Notes: a model not told the origin generated them from the sequence alone. A DNA stretch of 64,000 nucleotides from Alkalicoccobacillus gibsonii (GCF_016798245.1 NZ_JAEUZA010000001.1:852221-916220), one strand, 5' to 3'; shown: positions 41,049-51,045, numbered from the stretch's first letter. Made by a program: numbers and translations.

Positions 41049-41171
41049 ATGGACTGGTTTCGACTGTTGCAGCATACATGTTCAATCTTAGCGTTTGTTT
41101 GTTTATTTTTGGTTTATGTGAAGATGCTCCGAGAATCGAGACGGAAACATGCACATAAAAAAAGCAGCTGA
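41049..41171 (+). CDS. 40-residue membrane miniprotein
   Basis: MDWFRLLQHTCSILAFVCLFLVYVKML... from ATG 41049, with GGAGG five bases upstream. One hydrophobic helix and a basic C-terminus. The stop codon lies within the terminator hairpin. Confidence 0.6.
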   Translation: MDWFRLLQHTCSILAFVCLFLVYVKMLRESRRKHAHKKSS

Positions 41172-41190
41172 ATGTCAGCTGCTTTTTTTA
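41157..41190. terminator. Bidirectional terminator
   Basis: AAAAAAAGCAGCTG-aatgt-CAGCTGCTTTTTTT, symmetrical, between convergent genes. Confidence 0.92.
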
Positions 41191-41538
41191 TTATGATTGA
41201 AGTTCGTTTTCAATGCTCTCTTGTGTGATATTCCAATGTGATTCTGTCCATTTCACTTCACCGTTTTTCAGTAAAAAGATTTGCGGAGATTTGTGTACGA
41301 CTTCTAAGTCCTCTGCAATTTTATTTGAAACCGGACGAGATTCAATCACTTTAACATAAGCCGTAGCAACCTCTTGCCCTTTCTCTGATTCAACAAAGGT
41401 ATTAAATTGCTTGAATGCATCTGCGCTAATGGGACAAGACGTGCTATGTTTAAACACAAATACCGGTTTGTCTGCATCTGCCTTCGCTTTGATATCTTGC
41501 CAATCTTGTTCACTTGTTAGTTCATGTACGTTTGTCAT
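41191..41538 (-). CDS. ytxJ: Bacilliredoxin-like protein YtxJ (BrxC)
   Basis: A 115-residue thioredoxin-fold protein from ATG 41538 (AGGAGG). The active site is TSCPIS with Cys-35. This family acts as a monothiol bacilliredoxin that removes bacillithiol from proteins, in keeping with bshB2 nearby. Confidence 0.9.
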   Translation of the reverse strand: MTNVHELTSEQDWQDIKAKADADKPVFVFKHSTSCPISADAFKQFNTFVESEKGQEVATAYVKVIESRPVSNKIAEDLEVVHKSPQIFLLKNGEVKWTESHWNITQESIENELQS

Positions 41539-41611
41539 TGAATAGCCTCCTATCATCTGTATGCTTGACTATAACTTTTTTTAAAGGAAGAATCAATGAA
41601 ACGGTTCTGGC

Positions 41612-42454
41612 TTATTCCGTGTAATACATTAAAGCAATGGCACCTGGTCCCGTATGTGTGCTAATAATAGGTGAAGTCGTGGTAACAAAATAAGGAACAT
41701 CTGGAGCAATCGCTTTCAATGCATTCACTAGTCGACCTGCAAGCTCATCTGCTTCGATGTGACTAATACTCACTTTTTTTATTGTTTTACCAACGGATGC
41801 TTCCGAAAATTGGGTCGTTAAATATTCAATAACTTGTTTGTAGGTGCGCATATTTTTAATTGGAGAATACTCCCCATTTACAATGGCAGCTAAAGGTTTA
41901 ACCTTTAATAGCGAACCGATTAACGCTTTTCCTTTCCCGATCCGACCACCCTTTTGCAAATATTCTAACGTATCTACCATAATGTACAATTCGGATTGGT
42001 CACGAATATCTTGAAGCTTTGTTAAGATTGGCCCCATTTGTATTCCATCGGCTGCCATCTCTGCAGCTTGTTCAACTTGAAAGGCTAGTGCACCAGATAT
42101 GAAAGTTGAATCAAGTACAGTGACATTTGCTTTTGTTTCAGCTGCAGCAAGTTCAGCTGAACGCACGGTACCACTCATCTTTTCCGTCATGTGAATGGAA
42201 AGAATTTGAACTCCAGGGTGCTTTTTTTCTAATTGATCATATACCTCAAGGAACGATCCAACGGAAGGTTGCGAACTTTTTGGAATCTCAGTAGAAACCT
42301 CCAATAAATCGATAAACTCTGTAGGATCAAGGTCTACTCCATCTAAAAACGTTTGACCGTTTGCTTGGATAGTTAATGGAACAACCTGAATATCAAGCTT
42401 CTTAGTCACTTCAATGGGTAGGTCACATGTTGAATCGGTTACAATTTTAATCAT
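41612..42454 (-). CDS. DegV family fatty acid-binding protein
   Basis: A 280-residue protein: 'IVTDSTCDLPIEV', 'QTFLDGVDLDPTEFIDLL', 'PKSSQPSVGSF', 'DTLEYLQKGGRIGKGKA' and a closing 'ISTHTGPGAIALMYY', all hallmarks of DegV/FakB. These bind fatty acids for FakA kinase. Confidence 0.94.
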   Translation of the reverse strand: MIKIVTDSTCDLPIEVTKKLDIQVVPLTIQANGQTFLDGVDLDPTEFIDLLEVSTEIPKSSQPSVGSFLEVYDQLEKKHPGVQILSIHMTEKMSGTVRSAELAAAETKANVTVLDSTFISGALAFQVEQAAEMAADGIQMGPILTKLQDIRDQSELYIMVDTLEYLQKGGRIGKGKALIGSLLKVKPLAAIVNGEYSPIKNMRTYKQVIEYLTTQFSEASVGKTIKKVSISHIEADELAGRLVNALKAIAPDVPYFVTTTSPIISTHTGPGAIALMYYTE

Positions 42455-42481
42455 TCATTTTCTCCTAAAGAAAGACATGTA

Positions 42482-42530
42482 AAAGCCTGAACATCAGGCA
42501 GATATACTGCAAATCTGACATTCAGGCTTA
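42482..42530 (-). terminator. Terminator after recQ
   Basis: AAGCCTGAA...TTCAGGCTT with inner CAGAT/ATCTG pairing and UUUUA on the minus strand. Confidence 0.75.
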
Positions 42531-42588
42531 TCACATTGTATCACAGAAAAAGGCTTCACTTTGTTTATTAAATGACGAAATAATGAAT

Positions 42589-44712
42589 TTATTTGCCAAT
42601 AACTAGACGGATCTCTTCAAATGTATAGTCTTCTGGCAGTTCATCCTTTATTGGTCTTAGAAACTCCGCTCCTACACGTTCGGCTATTTCTAGGATGTGC
42701 TTTCTTTTTTCCTCTGGAACGAGGCTTGCTAAGTTTAGCTCCATTCCTTCTGATTCTGCTCGTATCAAATGATTAAGTATTGTTCGTTCTGATAAATCCC
42801 GTTCATTTACAAGTTCTTGAATGGTTAACCCTTTTAAAAATTGGGTAGCTGTTTCTAAATGATTCCCTTTTTTCCCAGATGCCTTTGAAGACGTTTTTGT
42901 TGGTCGCAAGGTCATATCGATTTCCGGCTTTTTATCTTTAAATGGAGCAAGCGCTTGTATAAATGCATCTGCGTACTTGATCTTCTTCTGCTCCCCCACT
43001 CCACTTATTGAACCGAATTCTTCTTCTGTTTGTGGAATGTATTTGCTCATTTCTTTTAATGTCTTATCGGAAAAGACCAAATAAGGTGGAATTCCATTTG
43101 ATGTGGCAAGGTCTTTACGTAAGTTACGAAGCACATCAAATACTTCATCTTGCTCCTTAGGCTCTTTTAGCTCAGGCTCGATTCGCCTCATCACTTGCTC
43201 ATGGCCAAGTAATACATTTACCGCGCGCTCTGTTAATTCAATGGTTGGATATTCAGAGTTTGTCCGTTGCAAATAGTCTTCAGCCACTAGATAATCAATA
43301 AACGATTGAACGGACTTAGCTGTTTGTTGGTTCATTAGACCATAGGTTGGTAGCTTATCCAAGCCGAATTGTTTGATTTTCTGATTTGTAGAACCCGTTA
43401 AGATCTGTGCAATCATCATGGTCCCAAACCGCTCTCGCGTTCGTTTTATACAAGAGAATACCATTTGAGCTTCCCTCGTGCATTCTTGTTTTTCTCCTTG
43501 CTGCAAGCAGTTACTGCAACGTCCACATGGCTCGTCCGAATCATCGCCAAAATAACGTAATATCGTTTGTTGAAGACAGCTTTCAGTATGGCAATACGAA
43601 ATCATTTTTTGGAGCTTATGAAATTCATTCTGCTTGTATTTTGCGTCTGCATCGGATTGTTCAATGAAAAATTGCTGCGTTCTAATATCCTGCCCACCAA
43701 ATAATAGAATACAATCTCCTTTTTCACCATCCCGACCCGCACGACCTGCTTCCTGATAATACGCTTCAATGTTTTTTGGTAAATTAAAATGAATGACATA
43801 TCGTACATTTGATTTGTTAATACCCATACCAAAAGCATTTGTTGCGACCATCATCTCCACCCGGTCATAAAGAAAATCCTCTTGACTGGCAGCTCGATCG
43901 ACATCGCTCATCCCTCCATGATAGATTCCGCATGTAAAGGACTTCTTTTGAAGATGACTAGCGATTTGCTCTGCTTCCTTACGTGTTGATACATAGATAA
44001 TTCCAGGCTCACCCTTACGCTGGTTCACGTACTTTGTTACGTAGGCTCGTTTGTCGACTCCTTTTATCACTTGAAAGGATAGATTCGTCCGTGCAAAGCC
44101 TGTAACAACCGCATGGTCATCTGAAATAGATAGATGTGTCTTTAAGTCATTTTGAACATCCTTTGTAGCGGTTGCGGTTAACGCCAGTACAATCGGGCGA
44201 GGCTGAAGCTGTTCAATCCACTGTGGAATTTTCATGTAACTTGGTCTAAAGTCATGGCCCCATTGAGACATACAATGTGCCTCATCAATTGCAATGAGTG
44301 AGATATTGATGGTAGACAACAACCTCTGAAACGTGAAATTTTCTAATCGTTCAGGAGCGACGTAAACAAGTTTATAGTGACCGTCTTTTATTCCTTCTGT
44401 ACGAGCAGATTCTTCATCAGCAGACAATGTGCTATTCAAATAAGTAGACGCAATGCCTAGTTCATTTAATGCATCCACCTGGTCTTTCATTAATGAAATT
44501 AAGGGAGAGATTACAATTGTTAACCCTGGGAGTAGCATTGCGGGGACTTGATAACAAATTGACTTTCCTCCACCTGTAGGCATGATCGCTAGTGTATCCT
44601 GTCCATTTAGCACATGAGTTATGACTTGCTGCTGGCCTTGGCGAAAAGATTCATATCCGAACGTTTGCTGAAGTAGACGACGGGCATCCTCTTCTAGGTT
44701 TATACGTGACAA
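42589..44712 (-). CDS. recQ: ATP-dependent DNA helicase RecQ
   Basis: About 707 residues. Walker A 'MPTGGGKS' (44-51), DEAH box 'IAIDEAHCMSQWGHDFRPSY', helicase C motifs to 'HFNLPKNIEAYYQEAGRAGRDG', the zinc site 'EPCGRCSNC', an RQC winged helix, an HRDC domain (~520-600) and a C-terminal HTH_40-like region. It unwinds recombination intermediates. TTG 44712 fits the SD AAAGGGGG better than TTG 44718. Confidence 0.94.
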   Translation of the reverse strand: MSRINLEEDARRLLQQTFGYESFRQGQQQVITHVLNGQDTLAIMPTGGGKSICYQVPAMLLPGLTIVISPLISLMKDQVDALNELGIASTYLNSTLSADEESARTEGIKDGHYKLVYVAPERLENFTFQRLLSTINISLIAIDEAHCMSQWGHDFRPSYMKIPQWIEQLQPRPIVLALTATATKDVQNDLKTHLSISDDHAVVTGFARTNLSFQVIKGVDKRAYVTKYVNQRKGEPGIIYVSTRKEAEQIASHLQKKSFTCGIYHGGMSDVDRAASQEDFLYDRVEMMVATNAFGMGINKSNVRYVIHFNLPKNIEAYYQEAGRAGRDGEKGDCILLFGGQDIRTQQFFIEQSDADAKYKQNEFHKLQKMISYCHTESCLQQTILRYFGDDSDEPCGRCSNCLQQGEKQECTREAQMVFSCIKRTRERFGTMMIAQILTGSTNQKIKQFGLDKLPTYGLMNQQTAKSVQSFIDYLVAEDYLQRTNSEYPTIELTERAVNVLLGHEQVMRRIEPELKEPKEQDEVFDVLRNLRKDLATSNGIPPYLVFSDKTLKEMSKYIPQTEEEFGSISGVGEQKKIKYADAFIQALAPFKDKKPEIDMTLRPTKTSSKASGKKGNHLETATQFLKGLTIQELVNERDLSERTILNHLIRAESEGMELNLASLVPEEKRKHILEIAERVGAEFLRPIKDELPEDYTFEEIRLVIGK

Positions 44713-44744
44713 AAACAATGCCCCCTTTAAGAAATATAGTAAGT

Positions 44745-44773
44745 AAAAAAGTTCGCATCATGGCGAACTTTAG
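44745..44773 (-). terminator. Terminator after the sugar dehydrogenase lipoprotein gene
   Basis: AAAGTTCGC-catgat-GCGAACTTTTTT on the minus strand, overlapping the stop region. Confidence 0.9.
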
Positions 44774-45852
44774 TTTAATTCAACTTCTATTAGTTTATCA
44801 TCTGTGTCATCAGGATTGCCACGACCATCTGTGTTATTTGTTAAAAAGTATAATTGATTATCTTGCACAAGAACATCACGGATGCGACCATATCCTTCTA
44901 TGAACGAACTAATCTCGCCTCCATCAACGTTTACTTCATACACAGCCTCCCCACGCAAACCTGCCATGTAAAGCTGATCTCCCGTGGCAACAAGACCGGA
45001 TGGAGCCCAGGTATCATCACCAGAATGAATGAATGGTGCCTTCGTATCATCAGATGTCTCGTCTCCTTCATAATCTGGCCAGCCATAATTATTACCTGGT
45101 TCAATTTGGTTGACTTCATCTAATGCCGTTTGCCCGTGCTCAGAGCTATACATCGTTCCATCCTCTAACCAAGCAAGTCCTTGTGGATTACGATGGCCAT
45201 AGGACCATACATACGAATCTTCCATTGGCATCGCACTTGGAATCGAACCATCAAACGTCATTTTTAGGATCTTTCCTGCTAAGGAATCAACATCTTGAGA
45301 CAATGAGGGATCCTCTGCATCGCCTGTAGTCACATACAATTCGTCTTCAAAAACAGCTAATCTGCCTCCGTTATGAGTGGGGGCCCCTGGAATGTTTCCT
45401 AGTAGTTCTGCTTCTTCTTCCCATACATCTTCGTTTCTTACCACTTGAATCACTCGATTTTTAATCCCTTCACTATCCTGATACGAATGATATAAGAAGG
45501 CTTGTTGATTGGATTCAAAGTCAGGATGTAAAACAAACCCGAGCAGGCCAGATTCACCTTGTTGCACAATCTCCTCGGATAGATTTAATGTTTGGTCAAT
45601 CACTTCTCCGTCCTGTACCATTAAAAGGTTTCCATCTCGATCGGTAATAAACCATTCATCCTGATGCATTTGCATAGCCCATGGAGAATTCAACGAGTCA
45701 GCGATCACGTTTTCACCCGTTTCAATGTCATCTGTGTCATTTGTGTCACGTTGATTTTGTCCATTCGATTCGCTCGATTCCTCATCAACTGATTCCACTC
45801 CACAAGCTGTCAGAACACTTGCAGCGAACCCAATCATTAATGTCTTCTTCAT
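44770..45852 (-). CDS. PQQ-dependent sugar dehydrogenase-like lipoprotein
   Basis: A 360-residue protein. Lipobox LTAC (Cys-17) after a short signal peptide, an acidic linker, then a beta-propeller of the glucose/sorbosone dehydrogenase family: 'SPWAMQMHQDEWFITDRDG', 'GLLGFVLHPDF', 'PGAPTHNGGRLAVFEDELYVTTGD', 'SYGHRNPQGLAW', 'SEHGQTALDEVNQIEPGNNYGWP'. Oxidises sugars at the cell surface if PQQ is available. Confidence 0.9.
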   Translation of the reverse strand: MKKTLMIGFAASVLTACGVESVDEESSESNGQNQRDTNDTDDIETGENVIADSLNSPWAMQMHQDEWFITDRDGNLLMVQDGEVIDQTLNLSEEIVQQGESGLLGFVLHPDFESNQQAFLYHSYQDSEGIKNRVIQVVRNEDVWEEEAELLGNIPGAPTHNGGRLAVFEDELYVTTGDAEDPSLSQDVDSLAGKILKMTFDGSIPSAMPMEDSYVWSYGHRNPQGLAWLEDGTMYSSEHGQTALDEVNQIEPGNNYGWPDYEGDETSDDTKAPFIHSGDDTWAPSGLVATGDQLYMAGLRGEAVYEVNVDGGEISSFIEGYGRIRDVLVQDNQLYFLTNNTDGRGNPDDTDDKLIEVELN

Positions 45853-45926
45853 TTTATCCCCTCCAAAAACACTATTACCTTCAAGGATAAGAAGTAAACC
45901 GCATTCTTTTTTGGATCTAGTGCCTT

Positions 45927-45960
45927 AAAAGCCTCTTTGACGTTTACATCAGGCTTTTTA
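45927..45960 (+). terminator. Hairpin in the leader of the ABC-F gene
   Basis: AAAAGCCT...AGGCTTTTT lies 85 bases upstream of the ykpA start. It looks like a terminator on the plus strand, possibly an attenuator if transcription begins upstream of it. Confidence 0.4.
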
Positions 45961-46041
45961 GGTTGTAGAATGGACAAGATGGACACAATTGCATAAATAA
46001 AAGCGTGTAACGCTTGTAACGATAATTGGAGGAAACAATAC

Positions 46042-47631
46042 ATGATTACAGTTCATAATGTAGGTTTGCAGTATGGAGACCGCAAATTATTCGATGAAGT
46101 GAATATTAAATTTAGCCCGGGGAACTGTTACGGATTAATTGGAGCAAATGGAGCCGGAAAATCAACGTTTATTAAAATCCTATCTGGAGAAATAGAACCT
46201 CAATCTGGTGATGTCAGCTTAAAACCGGGACAACGTTTAGCTGTTTTAAAACAAAACCACTTTGAATATGAAGAAGAAGAAGTACTAAACACAGTGATGA
46301 TGGGTCATCCCCGTTTGTACGAAGTCATGCAAGAGAAAAATGCGATTTACATGAAAGAAGAATTTTCTGACGAAGATGGGATGAAAGCTGCTGAGCTTGA
46401 AGGCGAATTCGCTGAGCTTAATGGTTGGGAAGCAGAATCAGAAGCAGCTGTTCTTTTAAAAGGACTTGGCATTGATGAGTCACTTCACTATAAAAAACTA
46501 GCTGACTTAACAGGGTCTGAACGTGTAAAAATCTTGCTTGCTCAAGCACTTTTTGGCCAGCCTGACGTTCTTCTTCTAGATGAGCCTACCAACCACTTGG
46601 ACCTTAAAGCGATTCAATGGTTAGAGGATTTCTTAATTAACTTTGAAAATACCGTTATCGTTGTGTCGCATGACAGACATTTCTTAAACAATGTGTGTAC
46701 GCATATTGCTGACCTTGATTTTGGTAAAATCCAAGTTTATGTTGGGAACTATGATTTCTGGTATGAGTCAAGCCAGCTTGCCTTAAAAATGGCTCAAGAT
46801 AATAACAAGAAAAAAGAAGAAAAGATTAAAGAATTACAAGGATTTATTGCTCGCTTTAGTGCAAACGCATCTAAATCCAAGCAAGCAACTTCACGTAAAA
46901 AATTACTAGACAAAATTGAATTAGATGATATTAAACCTTCTTCTCGTAAATACCCATACGTTCACTTCACACCAGAGCGTGAAATTGGAAACGATTTGTT
47001 GCGAGTTGAAAACTTGACAAAGACAATTGACGGCGTGAAAGTATTAAACAACGTTAGCTTTACGATGAACAAGGATGATAAGATTGCTTTGGTTGGTTCT
47101 CATGAAACAGCTAAAACAACATTATTTAAAATCCTAACGGGGGAGATGGAGCCTGATTCTGGAAGCTACAAATGGGGAATCACAACCTCTCAATCGTATT
47201 TCCCTAAGGACAATTCAAGCTTCTTTGAAGGGAATGAAACATCGATCCTTGATTGGTTAAGACAGTATTCTCCTGAGGATGATAGTGATACATTCCTACG
47301 TGGATTCTTAGGTCGTATGCTTTTCTCTGGTGAAGAAGTTCATAAAAAAGCAAACGTCCTATCTGGAGGAGAGAAAGTGCGTTGCATGCTTTCAAAAATG
47401 ATGTTAAGTGGCGCAAACGTCCTTCTTTTAGATGAACCAACAAACCACCTTGACTTAGAATCGATTACAGCAGTCAACAATGGATTAATTAACTACAAAG
47501 GATCTATGATTTTTGCTTCACATGACCAACAGTTTATTCATACGATCGCTAACCGGATCATTGAATTGACAGATGAAGGATTAGTTGATAAAGAAGTTTC
47601 TTATGAAGAGTTTCTTAAGGAAAGAGCTTAA
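46042..47631 (+). CDS. ykpA: ABC-F family ATPase (YkpA type)
   Basis: A 529-residue protein with two ATP-binding domains and no membrane part. NBD1: GANGAGKST, 'TGSERVKILLAQALF', LLLDEPTNHLDL. NBD2: 'GSHETAKTTLF', 'LSGGEKVRCMLSKMM', LLLDEPTNHLDL. The unusual NBD1 signature and NBD2 P-loop are typical of the YkpA/YbiT group. ABC-F proteins act on ribosomes. Confidence 0.93.
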   Translation: MITVHNVGLQYGDRKLFDEVNIKFSPGNCYGLIGANGAGKSTFIKILSGEIEPQSGDVSLKPGQRLAVLKQNHFEYEEEEVLNTVMMGHPRLYEVMQEKNAIYMKEEFSDEDGMKAAELEGEFAELNGWEAESEAAVLLKGLGIDESLHYKKLADLTGSERVKILLAQALFGQPDVLLLDEPTNHLDLKAIQWLEDFLINFENTVIVVSHDRHFLNNVCTHIADLDFGKIQVYVGNYDFWYESSQLALKMAQDNNKKKEEKIKELQGFIARFSANASKSKQATSRKKLLDKIELDDIKPSSRKYPYVHFTPEREIGNDLLRVENLTKTIDGVKVLNNVSFTMNKDDKIALVGSHETAKTTLFKILTGEMEPDSGSYKWGITTSQSYFPKDNSSFFEGNETSILDWLRQYSPEDDSDTFLRGFLGRMLFSGEEVHKKANVLSGGEKVRCMLSKMMLSGANVLLLDEPTNHLDLESITAVNNGLINYKGSMIFASHDQQFIHTIANRIIELTDEGLVDKEVSYEEFLKERA

Positions 47632-47654
47632 ATCATTAGAAAAAAGAAGAACTT

Positions 47655-47840
47655 GGGACATGATAGTAAATCCATTATGAAGTCATGAACATAGCAACAA
47701 ATCCGCTACGGGAGAATTCCTCGCGTTCCACGGGTACGGCTTCAGCCACTTTCGCGGGAAAAAGCACCGCTGCTGTGTCTTCACCGCGTACTATACCGTT
47801 GGAGTCTTGGGTTCTCCCTCCGCTCGTTTCATAAAAATAC
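47655..47840 (+). repeat. Dispersed non-coding repeat, copy B
   Basis: Starts GGGACAT 24 bases after the ykpA stop and includes TCCGCT, GGAGAATTCCTCGC, GGGTACGGCTTCAGCC (47732-47747), the 31-base block at 47777-47807, and CTCCCTCCGCTCGTTT, followed directly by a terminator hairpin. Same element as copies A and C. Confidence 0.85.
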
Positions 47841-47841
47841 G

Positions 47842-47882
47842 AATGGCGAATGATTCGATAATTGAATCATTCGCCATTTTCT
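47842..47882. terminator. Strong bidirectional terminator after repeat copy B
   Basis: AATGGCGAATGATTC and GAATCATTCGCCATT form a perfect 15-bp stem with a 7-base loop and TTTC. Confidence 0.92.
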
Positions 47883-47921
47883 AAATTCCTATTTTAATGT
47901 CGTAGTCTCTTTTTTTACACT

Positions 47922-48752
47922 CTACTCCTTCACAGCCCCTTCTGCTACCCCTGCCATGAATTGTCTGCTAAAGATAATAAACAAAATAATCAGTGGTAAC
48001 GTCGCCATAAGTGTTCCTGCCATAATCATTGCGTAGTCTGTATCATATACCCCATTTAATTGTGACAGCATGACCTGCAAGGTATATTTTTGTGGATCGT
48101 TTATTGTAACAAGCGGCCATAAATAGTCATTCCACACATTAATAAATGTAAAAATCCCTAAGAAGGTGAGTGCTGGTCTTAGTGTTGGTAACGCAACGTT
48201 CCAATATAACCGGAACATGCCACAGCCATCCAGTCTGCCTGCATCCAGTAAATCGTTTGGCACCGACTCTTGACAAAATTGTCTAATCCAAAAGATCCCA
48301 AATGCACTTGCCAAGCTTGGAATAATTAATGCTTTATAGGAATCTACCCAACCAAACTGAGCAATTAACAAGAAGGACGGAACAAAGCTCATTTGAGCAG
48401 GGATCATCATTGTGAGTAAGAGAGCCACAAACAGCATATTCTTACCAGGGAATTCGAATTTAGCAAAAGCGAATCCTGCTAATGAACAAAAGAAGAGTAC
48501 CCCTACCGATGTAACTGTGGAAACAAAAATGGTATTAAATAAAGCTTGAAAAAAGTTAATATTATCAAATACGTCATTAATATTGGTCCACAGTTCTCCC
48601 CCGAACGTAAGACGAGGCGGGAATTGTAAGATTTCACTTGTTGTATTTGTTGCCATCACGATGAGCCAATAAAACGGAAAGATTGATATAAAGACTCCGA
48701 TTAATAGCAAAAGATGTACGATAAGCTTCATATACCAGCGATCATTTGTCAT
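47922..48752 (-). CDS. Sugar ABC transporter permease (MalG type)
   Basis: A 276-residue protein with six membrane helices and the EAA loop 'LDAGRLDGCGMFRLYWNVALPTLRPAL' that contacts the ATPase. Last gene of a binding protein-permease-permease operon. No ATPase gene is linked, so a shared MsmX-like ATPase is likely. Confidence 0.94.
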   Translation of the reverse strand: MTNDRWYMKLIVHLLLLIGVFISIFPFYWLIVMATNTTSEILQFPPRLTFGGELWTNINDVFDNINFFQALFNTIFVSTVTSVGVLFFCSLAGFAFAKFEFPGKNMLFVALLLTMMIPAQMSFVPSFLLIAQFGWVDSYKALIIPSLASAFGIFWIRQFCQESVPNDLLDAGRLDGCGMFRLYWNVALPTLRPALTFLGIFTFINVWNDYLWPLVTINDPQKYTLQVMLSQLNGVYDTDYAMIMAGTLMATLPLIILFIIFSRQFMAGVAEGAVKE

Positions 48753-48767
48753 TTCGTTCCCTCCCCC

Positions 48768-49703
48768 TTATGCTCGTTGAACAAGCTTCCAATTAATAAA
48801 TGAGAATGCTCCAATGATGATAAACATCATCCAGGAAACAGCTGAGGCATAACCGTAATTGCTATTAATAAAGCCCTCATTATACATATAAAGAGTCATT
48901 GTCATCCCTGCTCCACCTACACCGCCTGATAGGCCGAGTAAGACTTCAGGCTCTGTAAAGATCTGCATGGAGCCAATCGTAGTCATAATGACTGTAAATA
49001 ATATGATTGGACGAAGTAAAGGAATCGTGATACGGAAAAAGATCTGAATCTTATTCGCTCCATCGATTACCGCCGCTTCATATAACGACTTAGGAATACT
49101 CTGTAACCCTGCTAAGTAGATGATCGCGTTATACCCAACGAATCTCCATACGACCATTGATGCAATCACTACTTTAATTAAAAACGAAGAATTCATCCAT
49201 TCAAGCGAGCCAATTCCAATCAGTGAAAGAACATAGTTTAATAATCCATACTGATTACTGAAAATGGTCTCAAAAATAATGGCTACCGCTACGATCGATG
49301 TTACGTTTGTAATAAAAAACATCGTTCGGTAAGCGCCCCTCATCCGTAGCCTAGGAAGATTTAATAGGAAGGCGATAACTAATGCAAAAAACAGCATCGG
49401 TACACTAGATAAGAACCAGATAGCAAATGTATTCCCAACGGATTGCCAGAAAACAGGTTCAGTTAACAAGTATGAGAATTGTGAGAACCCGACAAATGTC
49501 ATGTCACCCAACCCGGACCAGCTATGAAAGGATAAATAGAGCGAGAACAAAATAGGAAACAACCCGAAGATTAAAAACAAAATGAAGAAAGGTGAAATAA
49601 AAAGATATAAGATTTTATGCTTCCATATTTCACTCCATAAAGAAGGTTTAGTCATTATAGGTTCTACACGTTCACTCGATGGATTCGGAACTGGACGATT
49701 CAT
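48768..49703 (-). CDS. Sugar ABC transporter permease (MalF type)
   Basis: A 311-residue protein, six membrane helices, EAA loop 'YEAAVIDGANKIQIFFRITIPLLRPIILF'. Forms a heterodimer with the downstream permease. Confidence 0.94.
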   Translation of the reverse strand: MNRPVPNPSSERVEPIMTKPSLWSEIWKHKILYLFISPFFILFLIFGLFPILFSLYLSFHSWSGLGDMTFVGFSQFSYLLTEPVFWQSVGNTFAIWFLSSVPMLFFALVIAFLLNLPRLRMRGAYRTMFFITNVTSIVAVAIIFETIFSNQYGLLNYVLSLIGIGSLEWMNSSFLIKVVIASMVVWRFVGYNAIIYLAGLQSIPKSLYEAAVIDGANKIQIFFRITIPLLRPIILFTVIMTTIGSMQIFTEPEVLLGLSGGVGGAGMTMTLYMYNEGFINSNYGYASAVSWMMFIIIGAFSFINWKLVQRA

Positions 49704-49714
49704 TCATATCCCTC

Positions 49715-50962
49715 CTATTCGTTTGTTTGTCTAGATAGTTCTCGGCTAATCTTAGTCTGCACATCTTCCCATGCAGCGTCAGGATCTTTGTTTCCTCTCT
49801 CTACTAACGTAAGTTCATCTTCGAAGTAACTTCTTAGCGGGCCGTAAAGATTTCCGTAGTACGTAAGAGGTACATCTTTGGCTGCTTCAGCATACACTTC
49901 CATAACCACTTGATCACCGAAGAATGGATCTGGTTGGTACAAATCCTCTGACTCAATGGTTTCAATGGTAGAAGGGAAAAGCTCCACACCCAAGTAATGT
50001 TCTTTCTGTGATTCAGTTGATACTAATGCCTTTGTAATTTCAACAGCCAGATCTTTATCCTCTGTAGATTCTAATACGCCTAAAAATGAACCCCCATTGT
50101 TTCCTGCTCCTCCAGGTGCTGCTGTAATCCGCCATTCGCCTGCTGTATCAGGTGCAGCGTCCTTTAAGATGTTAGCTTCCCAAACAGCTCCAATAAACGA
50201 AGCGATAGATCCATTATTTAATGCTGCATTCCGTTCTCCATCAGCAATTCTTGGAGTTAGCTGCAGTTCGTTAACCTTCATTGTCATATCCCAAGCTTCT
50301 CGAACAGATCCGCCGTCCCCAATATATTCTTCATCTGTTGTAAAATATTTATCTGGTTGTTGCTCAATATTTTGTAGATAGGTTCTTAGCAAATTATCGA
50401 ACATAAAGACTCCTGTACGTTCTTTCATTTGCTCTCCAGCTTCAACATAGGCATCCCACGTATCAATTTGCTCTGCAACATCATCTGGTTCAGAAGGCAG
50501 CCCAGCCTCTTCAAATAAGTCAGCCCGATAATATAGTACAGTTGGACCCGTATCAATAGGAAGAGCAATCATTGTGTCTGTCTCCGGATCAATTGCTAAA
50601 TTCCATTTCCAATCTAAGTAGTCATCCTTTATGTCCTCTACATCGTATTCATTTAAATTGACAAACTTATCACTATATTGAAGATACTCTGATGCCCAGT
50701 CATTCATCGCCACGATATCTGGTCCATTGCCTGCAATTAAAGCGGTATGAAGTTTCGTTTTGTACTCTCCCCCCACTTTCTGAGCATTAATTTTGACCCC
50801 TGGAAACTCAGCCTCAACGTCTTTTATTACTTGATCATCTAACGCACGATGCCAATACCAAAGAGTAATCGTTGTTTCACCATTTGCTCCTTCCGAACTC
50901 GCACAACTAACAAGCATCCCTGTACAAAATGCACCTAGTAAAAGACGATTTAGTCGTTTCAT
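49715..50962 (-). CDS. Sugar ABC transporter substrate-binding lipoprotein
   Basis: A 415-residue family 1 extracellular solute-binding protein; lipobox LVSC (Cys-20) followed by 'ETTITLWYWHRALDDQV'. Contains the usual 'GNGPDIVAMNDWASEYLQYSDKFVNLNEY'. Starts the operon; promoter region shared with the divergent aldo-keto reductase. The sugar is unknown. Confidence 0.94.
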   Translation of the reverse strand: MKRLNRLLLGAFCTGMLVSCASSEGANGETTITLWYWHRALDDQVIKDVEAEFPGVKINAQKVGGEYKTKLHTALIAGNGPDIVAMNDWASEYLQYSDKFVNLNEYDVEDIKDDYLDWKWNLAIDPETDTMIALPIDTGPTVLYYRADLFEEAGLPSEPDDVAEQIDTWDAYVEAGEQMKERTGVFMFDNLLRTYLQNIEQQPDKYFTTDEEYIGDGGSVREAWDMTMKVNELQLTPRIADGERNAALNNGSIASFIGAVWEANILKDAAPDTAGEWRITAAPGGAGNNGGSFLGVLESTEDKDLAVEITKALVSTESQKEHYLGVELFPSTIETIESEDLYQPDPFFGDQVVMEVYAEAAKDVPLTYYGNLYGPLRSYFEDELTLVERGNKDPDAAWEDVQTKISRELSRQTNE

Positions 50963-50980
50963 AACATCCTCCTCAAGATA

Positions 50981-50994
50981 TGATAACGCTTACA
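50981..50994. promoter_or_regulatory. cre-type operator 1
   Basis: TGATAACGCTTACA matches the CcpA/LacI-family consensus TGWNANCGNTNWCA at every fixed position. It lies 19 bases upstream of the lipoprotein gene, so binding would block that operon. Confidence 0.75.
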
Positions 50995-51045
50995 TTTAAA
51001 CTTTTTTATTAAATAGTTGGACGTACAACTTATAATATATTAAAA

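Noticed and set aside
45123-45329. Plus-strand 68-codon frame
   Set aside because: Antisense to conserved motifs of the sugar dehydrogenase; no SD.
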